Positions 35,145 to 46,049 of a stretch of 62,649 bases of DNA are shown here, in pieces (position 1 is the first letter of the stretch; the number at the start of each line of letters is the position of its first letter). The notes under the pieces were generated by a model. The model saw only the letters and a program-made list of their open reading frames with translations. It did no database searches and was not told the DNA's origin. The stretch is from Laetiporus sulphureus 93-53. Its lineage: Eukaryota > Basidiomycota > Agaricomycetes > Polyporales > Laetiporaceae. The DNA lies in NCBI RefSeq assembly GCF_001632365.1, contig NW_024468531.1:164029-226677 (forward strand). The letters run 5' to 3'. The translations under genes were made by a program, and so were the position numbers.

Positions 35145-38100
35145 CCGGCGTAGGAACTACGGGACGTCCGAAAATATGTCGCGAATGCGAAGCGAGCATC
35201 AAGAAGATTTACGCGTAGACAGTGATTACGGGTGACCGGAGAGGGGGGGAAGGGTGAATCATGATGATCATGGACAATGGCGTAACTGTGATTGTCAAGA
35301 AGTAGGACACGGGGTATGCTATAGGCCATAGTGACCACGGAAACGATATGCCGTAGCCACCGTCACGGTGACGGCGAGATGAAAGCGAAGATGACAGCAC
35401 GATGCTCGGGCTGATGTCTGGATATCTCGTATATGGGACGGAATTTGGCCGTGGAGGGGGTGGGGGAGTGCCGCCGTAGGAGCTGCACATCCGGGATAAT
35501 TTGGAGAGGAAAGTGAAGGCGAGGTGGCATGAGCGCAAAGACAGGATTTATCTATGTGGCGGCTTGCTCAGTTGGACGAGGCGGCTTTTCGGCCAGTTGT
35601 TTCGCTTTCAATGCTCTCTCAGCCTCACTTGGACATTGGTAATCTTTATAATTTGGTTTGTATTCTCTGTAACGAATACTGAATGCATGTGAGTTCAATG
35701 AGGTATCCGAGAAATGAGGATGACGCACATCAACATGTTCTTGTCGTTCAGTTTAGGAAAACGGGCACAGATCTCTGTGCAGAATGCAACATGCTGTGAG
35801 CCATCCAACAGGGCATCCTCGAATTCTATTGATACGTCTTGCAGTTTAGTGAAATGTCCCTCAGCCAAAAGCTCGTCAATCTGACTGCAGACCTCCGGAT
35901 CAAATGCGTTGAGCAGCGCGTCTGTTTTCACTTTCGGATCACATACTATATCAAGACGGATACCTTCGAGACCTTTTGATGATATTGTGCTGATCAGAGG
36001 CGGCAGCACACTCCGGACAAACTGTGCAATATCATTCACTTCTGAAGAACTGATTGCTAGAAACAGTCCCTGCAGATTGACATTTGCTTCAAAGGTGATA
36101 GGGTGCACTCGGAAAGTATGAGCCATGCTGTGCACGGAACATTGTTTGATTGAACACTCACAGAGTAAGGACTGGAAATTGTCACCGGTATCTTCCTCTG
36201 GTGCTTTGAGGGGTATTGCTGCGTGCTCGAGTCTCGTGCCAGCCATGTTCAGCATGTCCTGAGTAAAAGAAAGAGCCGCCTCAGAGACTGCGGGTTCTAG
36301 GCGAAGTTCTTGGAGGATTGCTTGATCCAGCAGACCGAGAAGAACATGTCGGATGTCTTCAAGGCACGACAGGTCATAGTGAAGAGAAGTCACTGTCGTC
36401 AAAGGCATGCGGTGGCGTTCAGGCAGTGGAGCCATAGACCTTGGTTTGCTCCAGCACAGATTGTAGCAAGAAAGGAACTGCAGATGAGGAAATGAACAGA
36501 TGACCTGAACGAAGGGGCTCGCCGATGGCAATGTCACATTCCGTAGGTACAAGTGTACGATATGGCTGAATTCGTGCAGACTCCAAAACGCTAAATGGCG
36601 CATGGAGCAGTGCTCAAAGCTGACGTGCGGTAAGCTGAGCGACTTCAGCTTTGGAAGTTTCCCTGCCAGCAGCAAGAGAATTGATGCCAACTCTGGACCT
36701 GTCACAACGGTCTGCGGATCTGAATAAGACCCGATCTGTAGCGATTGCACACGGGTAGCGAGGAGAGGTATCTGCTTCAATGATGTCACGCAGGCGACTG
36801 CCTGTTTCGGAGTGCGGAGCTGGGGGTACGTGAAAAAGATCGCGCGGCTCTTGGCGTACCACCCTCGGCAAACGAGGGCGCAGTTCAACAGAGCTGATCT
36901 GTCCTCGTTGAGAATCCAACCGATATGGTCGATGATGCGCTCGCAAATCTCGGGCGGAAGCCGAGCCTGAGGGACGTTGATCGGTGGGGCAGCATTGGCG
37001 CCTATAGCTGGACCGGCCATGGCAGGATCGGACGGCTTGTGTTGTTGTATGAGCAAGTGTCTCAGGACGAGATTGTAGCTACTCACAAGTGTTTTCAACG
37101 TGCACGAGATGCAGGCCGTCGAAACGAATGGCGATGTAGAGAATGCCGATGCGATGGAACAAGAGCGGGATGGACGGCTTGCGATGACTGGGAGGTGTGG
37201 AACATGTTATATACGTGATGAACGCTTCGATAGTGACAGAACCGCATGGAAGCGCCACGAGTTCGATACGGTCCGCTGAGGCTCATGCAGCCTCTATTTG
37301 TGGCACTAGATCGTCCTATACCTCCGCTGACAAGCATGGAGGCGCTGTGGCGCTGTTAGCAATGGACATTTTTGAGACTAATACAGCACAGCACTGTAAC
37401 TGCATTCATTCTCTTATCGAACGCCGCACGTCAATGTTGCTCTGCGCATGCGCTGACCGCGATGAATATGATGTCCTGTTGTGTTACTTATCTTGGACCA
37501 TCGCATTCTTATGTGGGTCGCCTTCTCCGGAATCACTGCCTTTCGCCTTTTCAGCTATGTCCTGGCGCGTGCCATGCATAGGATTCGCGATGCGTGTTTG
37601 CACGGTGCAATGGTACGAGTAGCGCGTCCGGGCTATTCATCGACTGAATGGAGCATTGTCGTGTTGAAACCGGCAGCAGCTGTGGCGGGCACTGCATCAC
37701 CTGCCCATGATCACGAAGCTTGCATACACGTGCAGCTACTTCGAACAGCCATGCCGCTCACCTTGGCTTTTTAGCTTCCATTTCTGACCATTTCCGCTCC
37801 GAGATTCACCAAGAGCGCATGGTTGCGGTGCAATCGATCCCGCAGATTGCAGCCCGATTACATACAGCACCGCCTTGAGGCTGTGACACGTCCAATAGCT
37901 TCGCAAAGATTGTGTGTCCACAGGCTCATCAGAGTCTGATATAGCGTTGTTGGCACCAGGTCGTTCATGGGAGCCTATCTGAACTGTATGTAGCGGTGCA
38001 GGCAGGACATGAGCTCAAGGTGCCACTCACTTTGATGTCCACGTAGAGCATTAAAAGTAATCAGAGCGCTCTGGATAATACCGGTAATAAATAGCTCGAG

Positions 38101-38452
38101 TCGAGATGCACCGAGTACAATGCGTTGGGACGCTCTCCTTCCGTCGTCCGCGGAACATGTCTGCCTCGTGGAAAGCTGTACGCCGATGAACCCGTATCGA
38201 CCGTGAAGGAGTCAGACAGTCAGACCTGATAGACAGCTAACGCTCAACCGCTCGAAGAAGCCTTGGAGTAAACCGGACACAAGAACTGCATCTATGGCAT
38301 AGTCGCGTAGTATTGAGATACACCCCGGCCTTCGAATGTACAATATCCCGTCGTATAGCGGATTCGTCTCACGTAGAAAGAGAAGCATTAGCAATCAAGT
38401 ACTCGATGATGAGATGAGTGGCAAGAGACTCGCACACCCTACTTCCTGGAGT
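35145..38452. repeat. Segmental duplication, copy 2 (F-box block)
   Basis: Direct copy of 29185-32452, about 3.3 kb, carrying the intact F-box gene. Similarity stops at about 38452 (...CCTACTTCCTGGAG against ...GTCCTGCTCCTTGAG in copy 1). Sequence related to the intron of member C begins within about 10 bp. Confidence 0.85.
35552..37020 (-). CDS. F-box protein, duplicate 2, intact
   Basis: Three exons join in frame: 37020-36162, 36107-35729 and 35678-35552 (454 aa). The start at 37020 aligns with that of copy 1; an upstream Met at 37098 would add 26 residues. The F-box is RLPPEICERIIDHIG, then ALLNCALVCRGWYAKSR. Leu-rich repeats follow (LKSLSLPHVSFEHCSM, IVHLYLRNVTLPS). The C-terminal exon adds IIRYREYKPNYKDYQCPSEA and ends AEKPPRPTEQAAT. 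It probably serves as an SCF substrate receptor. The first intron (54 nt, GTGAGT...TCCGAG) is a multiple of three without a stop, so retention would give a product 18 residues longer. The last intron is supported by both copies. Confidence 0.82.
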
Positions 38453-38462
38453 CTGTGGAACT

Positions 38463-38850
38463 GAAGGTCCCGACAACGTACTCATCTGACGAGAATATGG
38501 TTGCGCAACAGTTAGCATTCGCACGTATGGCGATGATGTCGTGAATGAGGTCCTAGAACACGAGCAAGAGCGTTACTCCAAAATGCGGCCAGTTCAAAAG
38601 GCCAAAGTGGAGGAACACGACCACGCTCTTACCGTGGCTATGCAATCTGACTTCCACAAATGGACTTCGAGAGACGCTGCCCAAGCTCGGACTCGGTGCA
38701 TCAATCCACTCCTCGTTCAAAGCCATACGTGGCTCCTGATTCTCGTCCCACACGATCAGGGAACTCGCTCGTCGAGACAACCTAGCAAGGCATACCGCCG
38801 GTGCACAAGGTTTGTAAAGTGAAACACCAGCCGAATCCGAATGCTCAATA
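38463..38850 (+). pseudogene. Truncated copy D of the family C gene
   Basis: It begins inside the intron of member C (AAGGTCCCGACAACGTACTC), keeps a TTAG acceptor and continues into exon 2: IRTYGDDVVNEVLEHEQERY. A one-base loss at CACAAATGG (CACAAAATGG in C) shifts the frame. Similarity ends near GCCGAATCCGA at about 38850, before the conserved C-terminal tail. The first exon is absent. Confidence 0.8.
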
Positions 38851-39153
38851 TTCATTGAGTCGAAGACGAATATCCGGAACCTGTGGGCGTTCGAAGAAAT
38901 TATTGCGTCTGCCCGCGGGAGACTAATTCATCGGTACTTGCTCGTGCTGTCCGCTAGAATTTGCAACGACACGATAAGTTGCTGCCAGAATGCGGAGGAA
39001 TGCGGGCCTTGGCCTTCTTTTTCTTCGTCACTTGCGGCGGAAGTATCCGCTATTCTCTTTGGAGAATCCCTCATCCAGCAGTGAGTATACAAGATTGCAT
39101 CGCTCTGGGGGACTCAATACGTCCCAGAATGCCTAGCATGATGTCTGAGGCCA
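38851..39153. other. Spacer, nothing recognisable
   Basis: No supported gene or repeat was seen between the member-C fragment and the repeat at 39.26 kb. Confidence 0.4.
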
Positions 39154-39261
39154 GTGAGAAATGCCTACAAGAAGCAGAACAGACGGTTTAACATGAGCCG
39201 CAAACGTCGCTTACGTGAAGCGGGACAGGTTCCAAACCGTAGACAATCACGTCACCATCTG

Positions 39262-39530
39262 TGTCAGAGGTACAGAAAACAAGGCACAATCATCCACGCG
39301 TACGTATGGACCATGCGAGGGGGTTCTATTGAACCTGCGAGGATGAAACGGATGTCAAGGGTGTTACGTTTGATTAAGGAGGAAACATGATGGCGTAGCA
39401 TAGATACCGCGAACAGTGGACGTGGCCAGCAGCAACTGTTCAAATTGAACGGTCAGACAGGATAAACGCAGACCGCCATGGGTGAAGTAAGGGTTACGAC
39501 GTGGTCCAGAAATGTCTTGTTGAACACGAT
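39262..39530 (+). repeat. Inverted partner of the 60.65-60.95 kb segment; possible DNA polymerase eta relic
   Basis: About 270 bp match 60655-60955 in opposite orientation. Shared landmarks include AAGGCAYAATCATCCA, TGGACCATGCGAGGG, ACAGTGGACGT.GCCAG and ACGACGTGGTCCAGA or its equivalent, ending GTCTTGTTGAACAC. In the other copy this stretch directly follows polymerase-eta-derived sequence. Broken frames in both hold TVDVA, which also occurs near the end of the polymerase-eta core. Identification as a second polymerase relic is therefore tentative; it could be an unrelated dispersed repeat. Confidence 0.5.
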
Positions 39531-39701
39531 ATGCCCTGCACCGACTGTCTTTATCGTGTAGGTGCTCGTACGTGTTCGCCTTCCAGTATGCACATGAAGA
39601 GGAGCGGCCAATATGCGATGTAGCCTAGACTGCGGAGCATCCCGAACGTTGTGATGTGCAAAGCTTTACAACGAGAACCAGCTGAATAGTGAAAGGTTGA
39701 T

Positions 39702-39724
39702 ACCCGGGCAGGCCCTTGGCCCGG
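39702..39724. promoter_or_regulatory. GC-rich palindrome upstream of PHO88
   Basis: An inverted repeat, ACCCGGGC ... GCCCGGGT, with a short loop lies about 120 bp before the PHO88 start codon. It could be a binding site for a dimeric regulator or a chance palindrome; no known fungal site was matched. Confidence 0.3.
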
Positions 39725-39837
39725 GTGTGATCAAGATATCCGCGGACGAAAGGCACGGACAAGCGCCCAAGAGCTACACGTATCCGCCACCATCTCCGTC
39801 TACTCCCCCATCCCTTCGTTCTCCAGCAAGGCCCACC

Positions 39838-40740
39838 ATGAACGCAGCCGCCTCGAACATAGTCATTTCCCTTTTGGCGATGCAAGGTACGCCCAGCTCA
39901 GCGACCGTGCAGGAACAATCACAATTGCCCATTGCTGACCGCTATCATAGTCGCCAAAAAGGTCGACTTCAGTGATCCACAAATACTCATGGGCGTCCGG
40001 ATCGCATACGTGGCGGTCCAAATAATCATTCTAGGAACTTACTACTACGTATCATACAAGGTTTGTGCGCTCTGGTTTGTCAGTCTGTAAAAATCATCCA
40101 GGAGCGCCATTGCAGATCAAGCAGAAGAATGACATGACAGTGCTCAAATATGGTGAGTTCCTGACACACATCCTTCTGGAGACTGCATCTCACACATGAT
40201 TCAATGCAGTTGAACCCCCAAATCCCATGGTTAGTCCAGTTGTTGCCTGAGCACGGTTTCGCACGATCCTTATCCACGCCACGGCCAGACAAAAGAAGAG
40301 GGCCACCTGGTGACAACGACAGTTAGGGATTATGACCTCCAGGAGACTTCCAAGCTCGTGCGCTCCGTTTACATGGGCCTCGCAATGATGACGTTTATGC
40401 ATCTCTACATGAAGTACGCTCGCGATTTTCGATGCAGCCGTCCATTCCCATTTAGTTCCTCTGTTGCAGATATACCCAGCCCCTGTTCGTTCAGGCTCTC
40501 ATGGGCCTCAAGGGTCTGTACGATGCGAAACTCGTTGCCATTCATATCCTCGGTAAGCCCGCGGAGGGTGACCTCAAGCGGCCGTTCAAAAGTGGCGGCT
40601 TCATGGGCGGTATGTCTTTTTTGTTACTATCACATCCATGCTGTGGACTAACGATTCGATGCACAGTCGCGGCAAACCCGCAGACTGACAAGGCTGCTAT
40701 TGACGCTGCGGAGAAGCGTGCGTCTAAGAAGGACGAGTAG
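39838..40740 (+). CDS. PHO88: PHO88/SND3 ER membrane protein
   Basis: Seven exons give 184 aa: 39838-39886, 39951-40060, 40116-40152, 40210-40229, 40289-40413, 40470-40609 and 40667-40740. Exon 4 is only 20 nt. The protein opens MNAAASNIVISLLAMQVAKK. It continues with VRIAYVAVQIIILGTYYYVS (membrane helix), IKQKNDMTVLKYVEPPNPM and TTTVRDYDLQETSKLVRS. Then come LAMMTFMHLYMKYTQPLFVQ and a Lys-rich C-terminus, KRASKKDE. This matches the full length and order of the Pho88 family. In yeast the protein sits in the ER membrane, affects phosphate uptake and acts as Snd3 in SRP-independent targeting. No intron breaks the frame and no defects are seen. Confidence 0.92.
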
Positions 40741-41181
40741 AAGATGGTCGAGTGTCTTTAGCGAGGAACTGCTGATTGCCGGTCGTCTTTCCTGCTGGGT
40801 ATCTTCCTTTGAGTCAGGGCTGTGTCAGTAGACGGTTTATGCTCTCGAAAAGTAGATAATGATGGTACGGGTGATCCTTTGAGATCGTGCTGAGACAAAT
40901 GGCGAACTCTGTATGATCAGATGAGGAAGCACAATATCATCGCATAAAACAATGCCATTCAGAGGCCTGGCTGCACCAGCACGCGTCACAAAGAGATGTT
41001 ATGCTGAGATGGGGACGTGTACGATTGCGACAATAATAAACAATTGCTCAGAAAACATGCTAGACAGATTAGCCTTGAGATGATGTATATGGATAGCAAA
41101 CTTTTGGCAGATGACAACACATTCTCTACGTTCCTACACCCCTTATGTATTTTTCGCGCGCGCACGACCGAGCTGGGCACC

Positions 41182-41682
41182 TCACTCCTGAATCTTCGCG
41201 AGGATCTCCGAGTCTCTGAACAGGTAATACTCCTACGAACACCATTAGCAATGGGGAATCAGAGCGCTCGCCGCCACAACTCACCTCTTCCCCGACCTTT
41301 ATCGAGTTCCCTCCCCAGCCCGGCAACAGCACACGATCGCCTGCCTTCACATTAGTAGGCACAACCTGACCCTCCTTGTTCGGCGCGCCAGGGCCGACAG
41401 CAATCACCGTCGCCTCCGGGAGAGGACTGTTCGTCGCGGAAGTAGGAAGGAGAACGCCAGTCGCGGTTCTCTACGACCAAAATCAAAGAGGTGAGGAACG
41501 GTTCGAAGGGTGTGGGCAAAACAAAGCAGGATGGACGTACCGTCTCGGGCTTGAATCTCTGGACGAGAACGCGGTCAAGGAGCGGGATGACCGCCTTGAT
41601 GGACTTGAATGTCGCCTGAGCAGCCTGCATCAATTCATAAGCCAGACGAACGGCCGCTTTGTACACGAGCTCCACGCACCAT
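41182..41682 (-). CDS. HSP10: 10-kDa mitochondrial chaperonin (GroES homologue)
   Basis: Three coding exons are clear: 41624-41541, 41470-41285 and 41232-41182. The best start is a lone ATG exon at 41682-41680, followed by GTGCGT and a 55-nt intron, giving 107 aa beginning MAAQATFKSIKAVIPLLDRV. The alternative is an ATG in the intron, MQAAQATF. The protein has the full Cpn10 fold: LLDRVLVQRF, PEATVIAVGPGAPNKEG, the mobile-loop segment RTATGVLLPTSATNS, VKAGDRVLLPGWGGNSIKV and EYYLFRDSEILAKIQE. It caps Hsp60 in the mitochondrial matrix during protein folding. A near-consensus heat-shock element lies about 155 bp upstream. It shares its upstream region with the 3' end of the MUB1-like gene. Confidence 0.93.
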
Positions 41683-41834
41683 TGATGGGCGATACAAAGA
41701 GGAGGTGAACGTCAATAATAGAGAAAGAACGCGGCGGATGTGTGTGTGCGTGAGGGACGAGCGCTTCCTCCCAGCGATCACATTTTCTAACGACTCTATT
41801 TGTTCCGGACAAACAAAACCCGACCGAGGCCATG

Positions 41835-41847
41835 GAATGCTCTCGAA
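41835..41847. promoter_or_regulatory. Candidate heat-shock element upstream of HSP10
   Basis: GAATGCTCTCGAA fits nGAAnnTTCnnGAAn with one mismatch (CTC for TTC), 153-165 bp upstream of the HSP10 ATG. Hsf1 trimers bind such alternating repeats, and HSP10 genes are standard Hsf1 targets, so position and gene agree. Confidence 0.5.
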
Positions 41848-42091
41848 GTATGGCGACAGTCAAAGAAAATGGTATTGCGGTAGACTGTGTGGATGTGGGG
41901 TAAGTTGACTAGTTACATTGCAGAAGAGACAAACGACGATGGTCGATGCGGACAGTAGTAGAATGAGCGAAATACGGTCTGGGTAAAGTATCATTCCACC
42001 AGCAGCGATGGAACTTGAACAAGAAGAGTAAAAGAGGAGCGTAAGGACTCCTGCAACATATGGAAAATGACACATCGAGCGTGGTCCATTT

Positions 42092-44873
42092 TCATCCAAT
42101 CACCATGTCCTCTCCACGTTCGGCCTCCAACGCCGTCCCCCTCGTCTCGCCCGCAGATGGCCCAACAACAGCAACGACAGGCGACGGGACAGCATTCAGC
42201 GTCGCCAATGTATCGTTTGGGCTGATGCTGATGTTCGACACCGCAGGACGTATCGCATGTGCTGGTGGTCGGGCAACGCCGATCTGATCAGCCAAACGCA
42301 CATCCGTCACCATTGCCCGGACCAGTCGGTCGCGCTCGCGTTCACGTTCGTTCCTTCGAGTGATTCCGAAAATGCCAGGCGCCCCTGCTGCAGCAGCCAT
42401 AGAGCTACCCGCTGCAGCCGAGCGCGAGCTTTCGCCGTGGTGTGAATGATGATGCTCTCCGTCTTCTTCGGGGTCCTTCGCGCTACACCAGAATCGATGT
42501 CCTTCACTCCACGCTGTACTCTGGCACTCCTTCCCGCAATACTTTGCCTTCCTACATCGGCGGCACTTGGCAAATTCGCGGGGATACGACTCCCAACGGC
42601 CGCACAGCACTGTGAATTCACACATCAGTACATCACTTACAGAAGAATCGTAATATACTCACTGTTCGCGCATTGCCGAATACCACCTCTAGTCTCGTCT
42701 TTCCTACAGGCATTTCGCATGATGACACCAGCCCAGTACTGAATCTCTGGAGGAAGCGAAGGCGGAGGGTTCGGCGAGTCGAGATCAGCCGAGCTATGGC
42801 GGAAGGTGAACCTCTCCACAAGCGAAAACACATTCGTCATGCGAGTGGGGGTATTTGGAGGAACAGCAGAGCCATTAGCGTTCGGCTCTGGCACCGCCGG
42901 CGCCTTTTCTTTCTCCTTTCCGCGGCCTGTAGCGGTATTGAAGACTTTCCTAAACGAGTTTGGCTCCTTAGTCGGGGTAGACGAAGTAATGGAAGCTTTG
43001 CTAGTGCTCGGCCCAGCGACAGGCTGCGCGAACCTGCCATCGCCAACCGGCAACTGAGCCGTCGCAGGATGGAAAGATGGACGCGGCTTGTAGAACGCTT
43101 GTCGGACATGTGGATACTTGCTGAGGTACGCTAGGAGCTGGAGGCTCAGCAGAACATCTTCATCTCTGTAGGGACCCGTATCTGTCTCCCGCATGTGATG
43201 ATGCCCATGCGACGAGGCCGCAGCAGAGCCAGCCATGTTCGCCGCCGTCGGAGTGGCGTTGACAGCGCGGCTGGTACGTCCGCGCATTGTTCCGGTTTCG
43301 GTGGGAGCCGTCACCCGGACTGTTGTGGTGTTCGGCACGGGTGGGAGAGCAATGGGCACAGCGTGAGGCAAGTTGGCCGTGCCCGCGCGAGGCGTCCTCT
43401 CCCCTGGCCCGTGAACGTCGGAGACGGCGCGCGCTGCCGGTCCATCAATGGCTCCCGGAGCACCTGGCGGCGCGCCCATCGCAAAATCGTCGTTCGCTTC
43501 CAGAGAGACAAGACCGTCTTCCACACTAACCCCGTCCACCCCAACCCCGTTTTGCTCATTGATGATGATGTGAGCATCGCTGTTGATCTCGAGTGAGGCA
43601 CCCGTCGTGTTGGTGGCTGCGTCCGAGACGATCCCAACAGCCCTCCGAGCATGCACAGCAGTGCCGCGAACGGTGCCTACACTGGCGATGGAGGCACGAC
43701 GCTCGGGAGGAGGAGTACCGGAGATAGAGTGTTCGTCGACCTCGCGGCTGCTCTCGCGATCCATATCAACGTCTCCATCGTCCTCTGTCTCCGTTTCGGG
43801 CCTTGAATTGTCCGCAGAAGTCGACGTGGAGGCAGCCGCAGACTCTGATGCCTGGTGATGTCGAGTCCGATGACCTCGGCGATGGGCGTTGGTGGGAGCC
43901 GCCGCCTGATCCCACGTCGGGCGGGCGATGATGGTGCCGCTTCGGTCCCTTCCTGGAACAATAACAGCTCCAGTAGGGGTGTCCGTGCCGCCTGGTGTAA
44001 CATTATTGGATGTCTCTGTCGATGTCCCTGTCGATATATCCGTCTCCTGTCGAGACGTCGGTGATTCTGTCTCCATAGCATTGTCCTATGAAATCCGTCA
44101 GCAACGTCCGCAATGAAGAAAGTGATGACCACCCCTTACTTCTCTGTTTGATGAGCTCGGTCCTCTCTCAATTCCAGAAGCGCGCTCAGCGTTGTTGACC
44201 TGCCTCTGGAGGGCCCTGGCCAGCGCATCTGCCTGTTCCTTCTGGCGAGCCTCCTGCTGGGCCAGCCGCCTCGCGTTTCTCTGCTCTCTAGTTTCGCGCG
44301 GCAAGCCACTCGCGCTAACGCTTGGCCCAACAGCGAACCCGTGGCCAGCAAGCCACGCCTCGAGGATGCAGCCCACAACATCAAGCGTCCCGGCCTGGAC
44401 AACACGGCTCCTGATGGGCTCGCTCCCGCGAACCCCAATGTTGACAACGCACTGGAAGGCCAAGGTGAAACGATACTGCGCTTGTTTGTCGAACGACTTA
44501 GGGTTGAGGGTGGGAACCAACTTCGGAGGATGTGCAGACGATGGAGAGAGGCCGTAGAAAAGCGTCGGGTTTTCCGGGGGCGGCGGACACATGCAGAAAT
44601 CGTGAAGTATTCGAACGAGGCGTTCGAGGCCGCCATCCATGGTCATGATCTCGCGAATGCGGGGTGATGTGGACGTGAGGTAGGTAAGATGGGTCAGCGA
44701 ATTGAACAGCGGCAAGGGTGAGTTGGTATCGAGAGCTAAAGTGAACCGCATGAGCAATGAAGAGCCTCAATACCGCACATTGAACCCTACGCACCTCTTC
44801 TATCATAGAGCTGGGATGAGATGCAGACACATGCCCGATTCTGGACCGGGAAGGCGAAGTTGGATTCTCGCAT
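42092..44873 (-). CDS. MUB1: MYND-finger, armadillo-like protein MUB1/SamB
   Basis: Four exons join to 871 aa: 44873-44795, 44735-44140, 44085-42663 and 42609-42092. The N-terminus reads MRESNFAFPVQNRACVCIS, then SQLYDRRALDTNSPLPLFNS and IMTMDGGLERLVRILHDFC, the conserved armadillo-like start of this family. The middle is a long disordered Thr/Ser/Pro-rich insertion with TEDDGDVDMD-type acidic patches. Near the C-terminus is an MYND zinc finger (CRRCRKAKYCGKECQSTAWS, then EGHRFWC). In yeast Mub1 works with the ubiquitin ligase Ubr2 to degrade Rpn4; in Aspergillus SamB affects hyphal morphogenesis. The MYND exon is separated by a 53-nt intron that splits the finger. No defects are seen. Confidence 0.9.
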
Positions 44874-46049
44874 AGTGCGAAAACGAATGGATGGTTAGAT
44901 ACGCAGCCGAGGATGTCTCAAGGTGTGAGCTTTGACTACGCGAGGAGAGTGTCCGAGCCTGGGTCGGCGGCGAAGTGGTTGGAGAGGTCGTCGTCGACGG
45001 TGTTGGTCGTCTGCCGCACAGGCGGTGCGATCTGACTGATGGTTATGTGGCACTATTTGCCCGGTGGCGTCCATGGAATTTGCGGCCCGCCCGCATTCCT
45101 TTTCTGGCTGGCATAGAGGCCGAGGCGCGCTCGATGACTAAGCAACTTCAGACGCCGACGTCTGCGCGGTGCAAGCGAGGAGTGTACACTCTTTCCTCAC
45201 TGGAGCATGCACTCTACGTAACGATTGGAATAACTGTTGCAGCATGTATGCGCAATGGCATCTTCGCACTGCGATAGCTGAATGATTTTATGGCAGTTGT
45301 CCTGCTTTTCGATTGCGATATTACTGTTACAAGAATTCCTCGTCCTCCATGATCCATTGATCAATATCTTGATGCTCAAGCTCCGACATCTCCGTCCATC
45401 ATTGGCATTCGCTGGTCGGCTCTCACACAGCTGCCTGCCTCATGCACCCCGGTACCTAGCATAGCTCCTGCCTCTTCCCTACCGCCAATGATCCTTCCGA
45501 CTGCGTGAAATCAGCGCAGCAGAACCATTCTGGCTGTCAAAGCCACGACTAGGCGGCTCGTGCCTAAATTATTGCCGCCCTGCTGCGCATTAGTCTCGCT
45601 TTTCCTGTCCTGGAGCTCCCCGCCGATAGGACCACCGTTCACCGACTGCTCATTGAGACCAGACTCTGAGTCCGCCAAGAGGACGTTGTGAATGCGTCCT
45701 CGTTGCGCGGAGATGGCGAAAGTATTCTGCGAGCGGTAAGCATCAGATGGATCACCTATGTAGAGCAATATTCACCTCACGTCCGCCTAATCGGAAGGGA
45801 GCCAATAAAATTAACGCTTACTGTCATCCAGTGTGGCATCGAAGCAATGAAAAGGCGCGTCCAATATCTACATCGCTCTATAGAGTCATTCACCAACGAA
45901 CCTTAAAAGCCGCTGCTGGCACGCTCGCCACTCAGGATGTGATATAGATGTACGGTTGTGAAGTGTACTGGTATGCGATGTCGCAACTCGGTCGCGTTGC
46001 GAAACGAACTGTACAGTAGTGCATGACGTCATGGAAGAACCCACAAATG
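44874..46049. other. Intergenic region, nothing recognisable
   Basis: This should hold the MUB1 promoter at its left end. No other gene-like frame or repeat was noticed up to the start of the SDR duplication unit. Confidence 0.45.
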
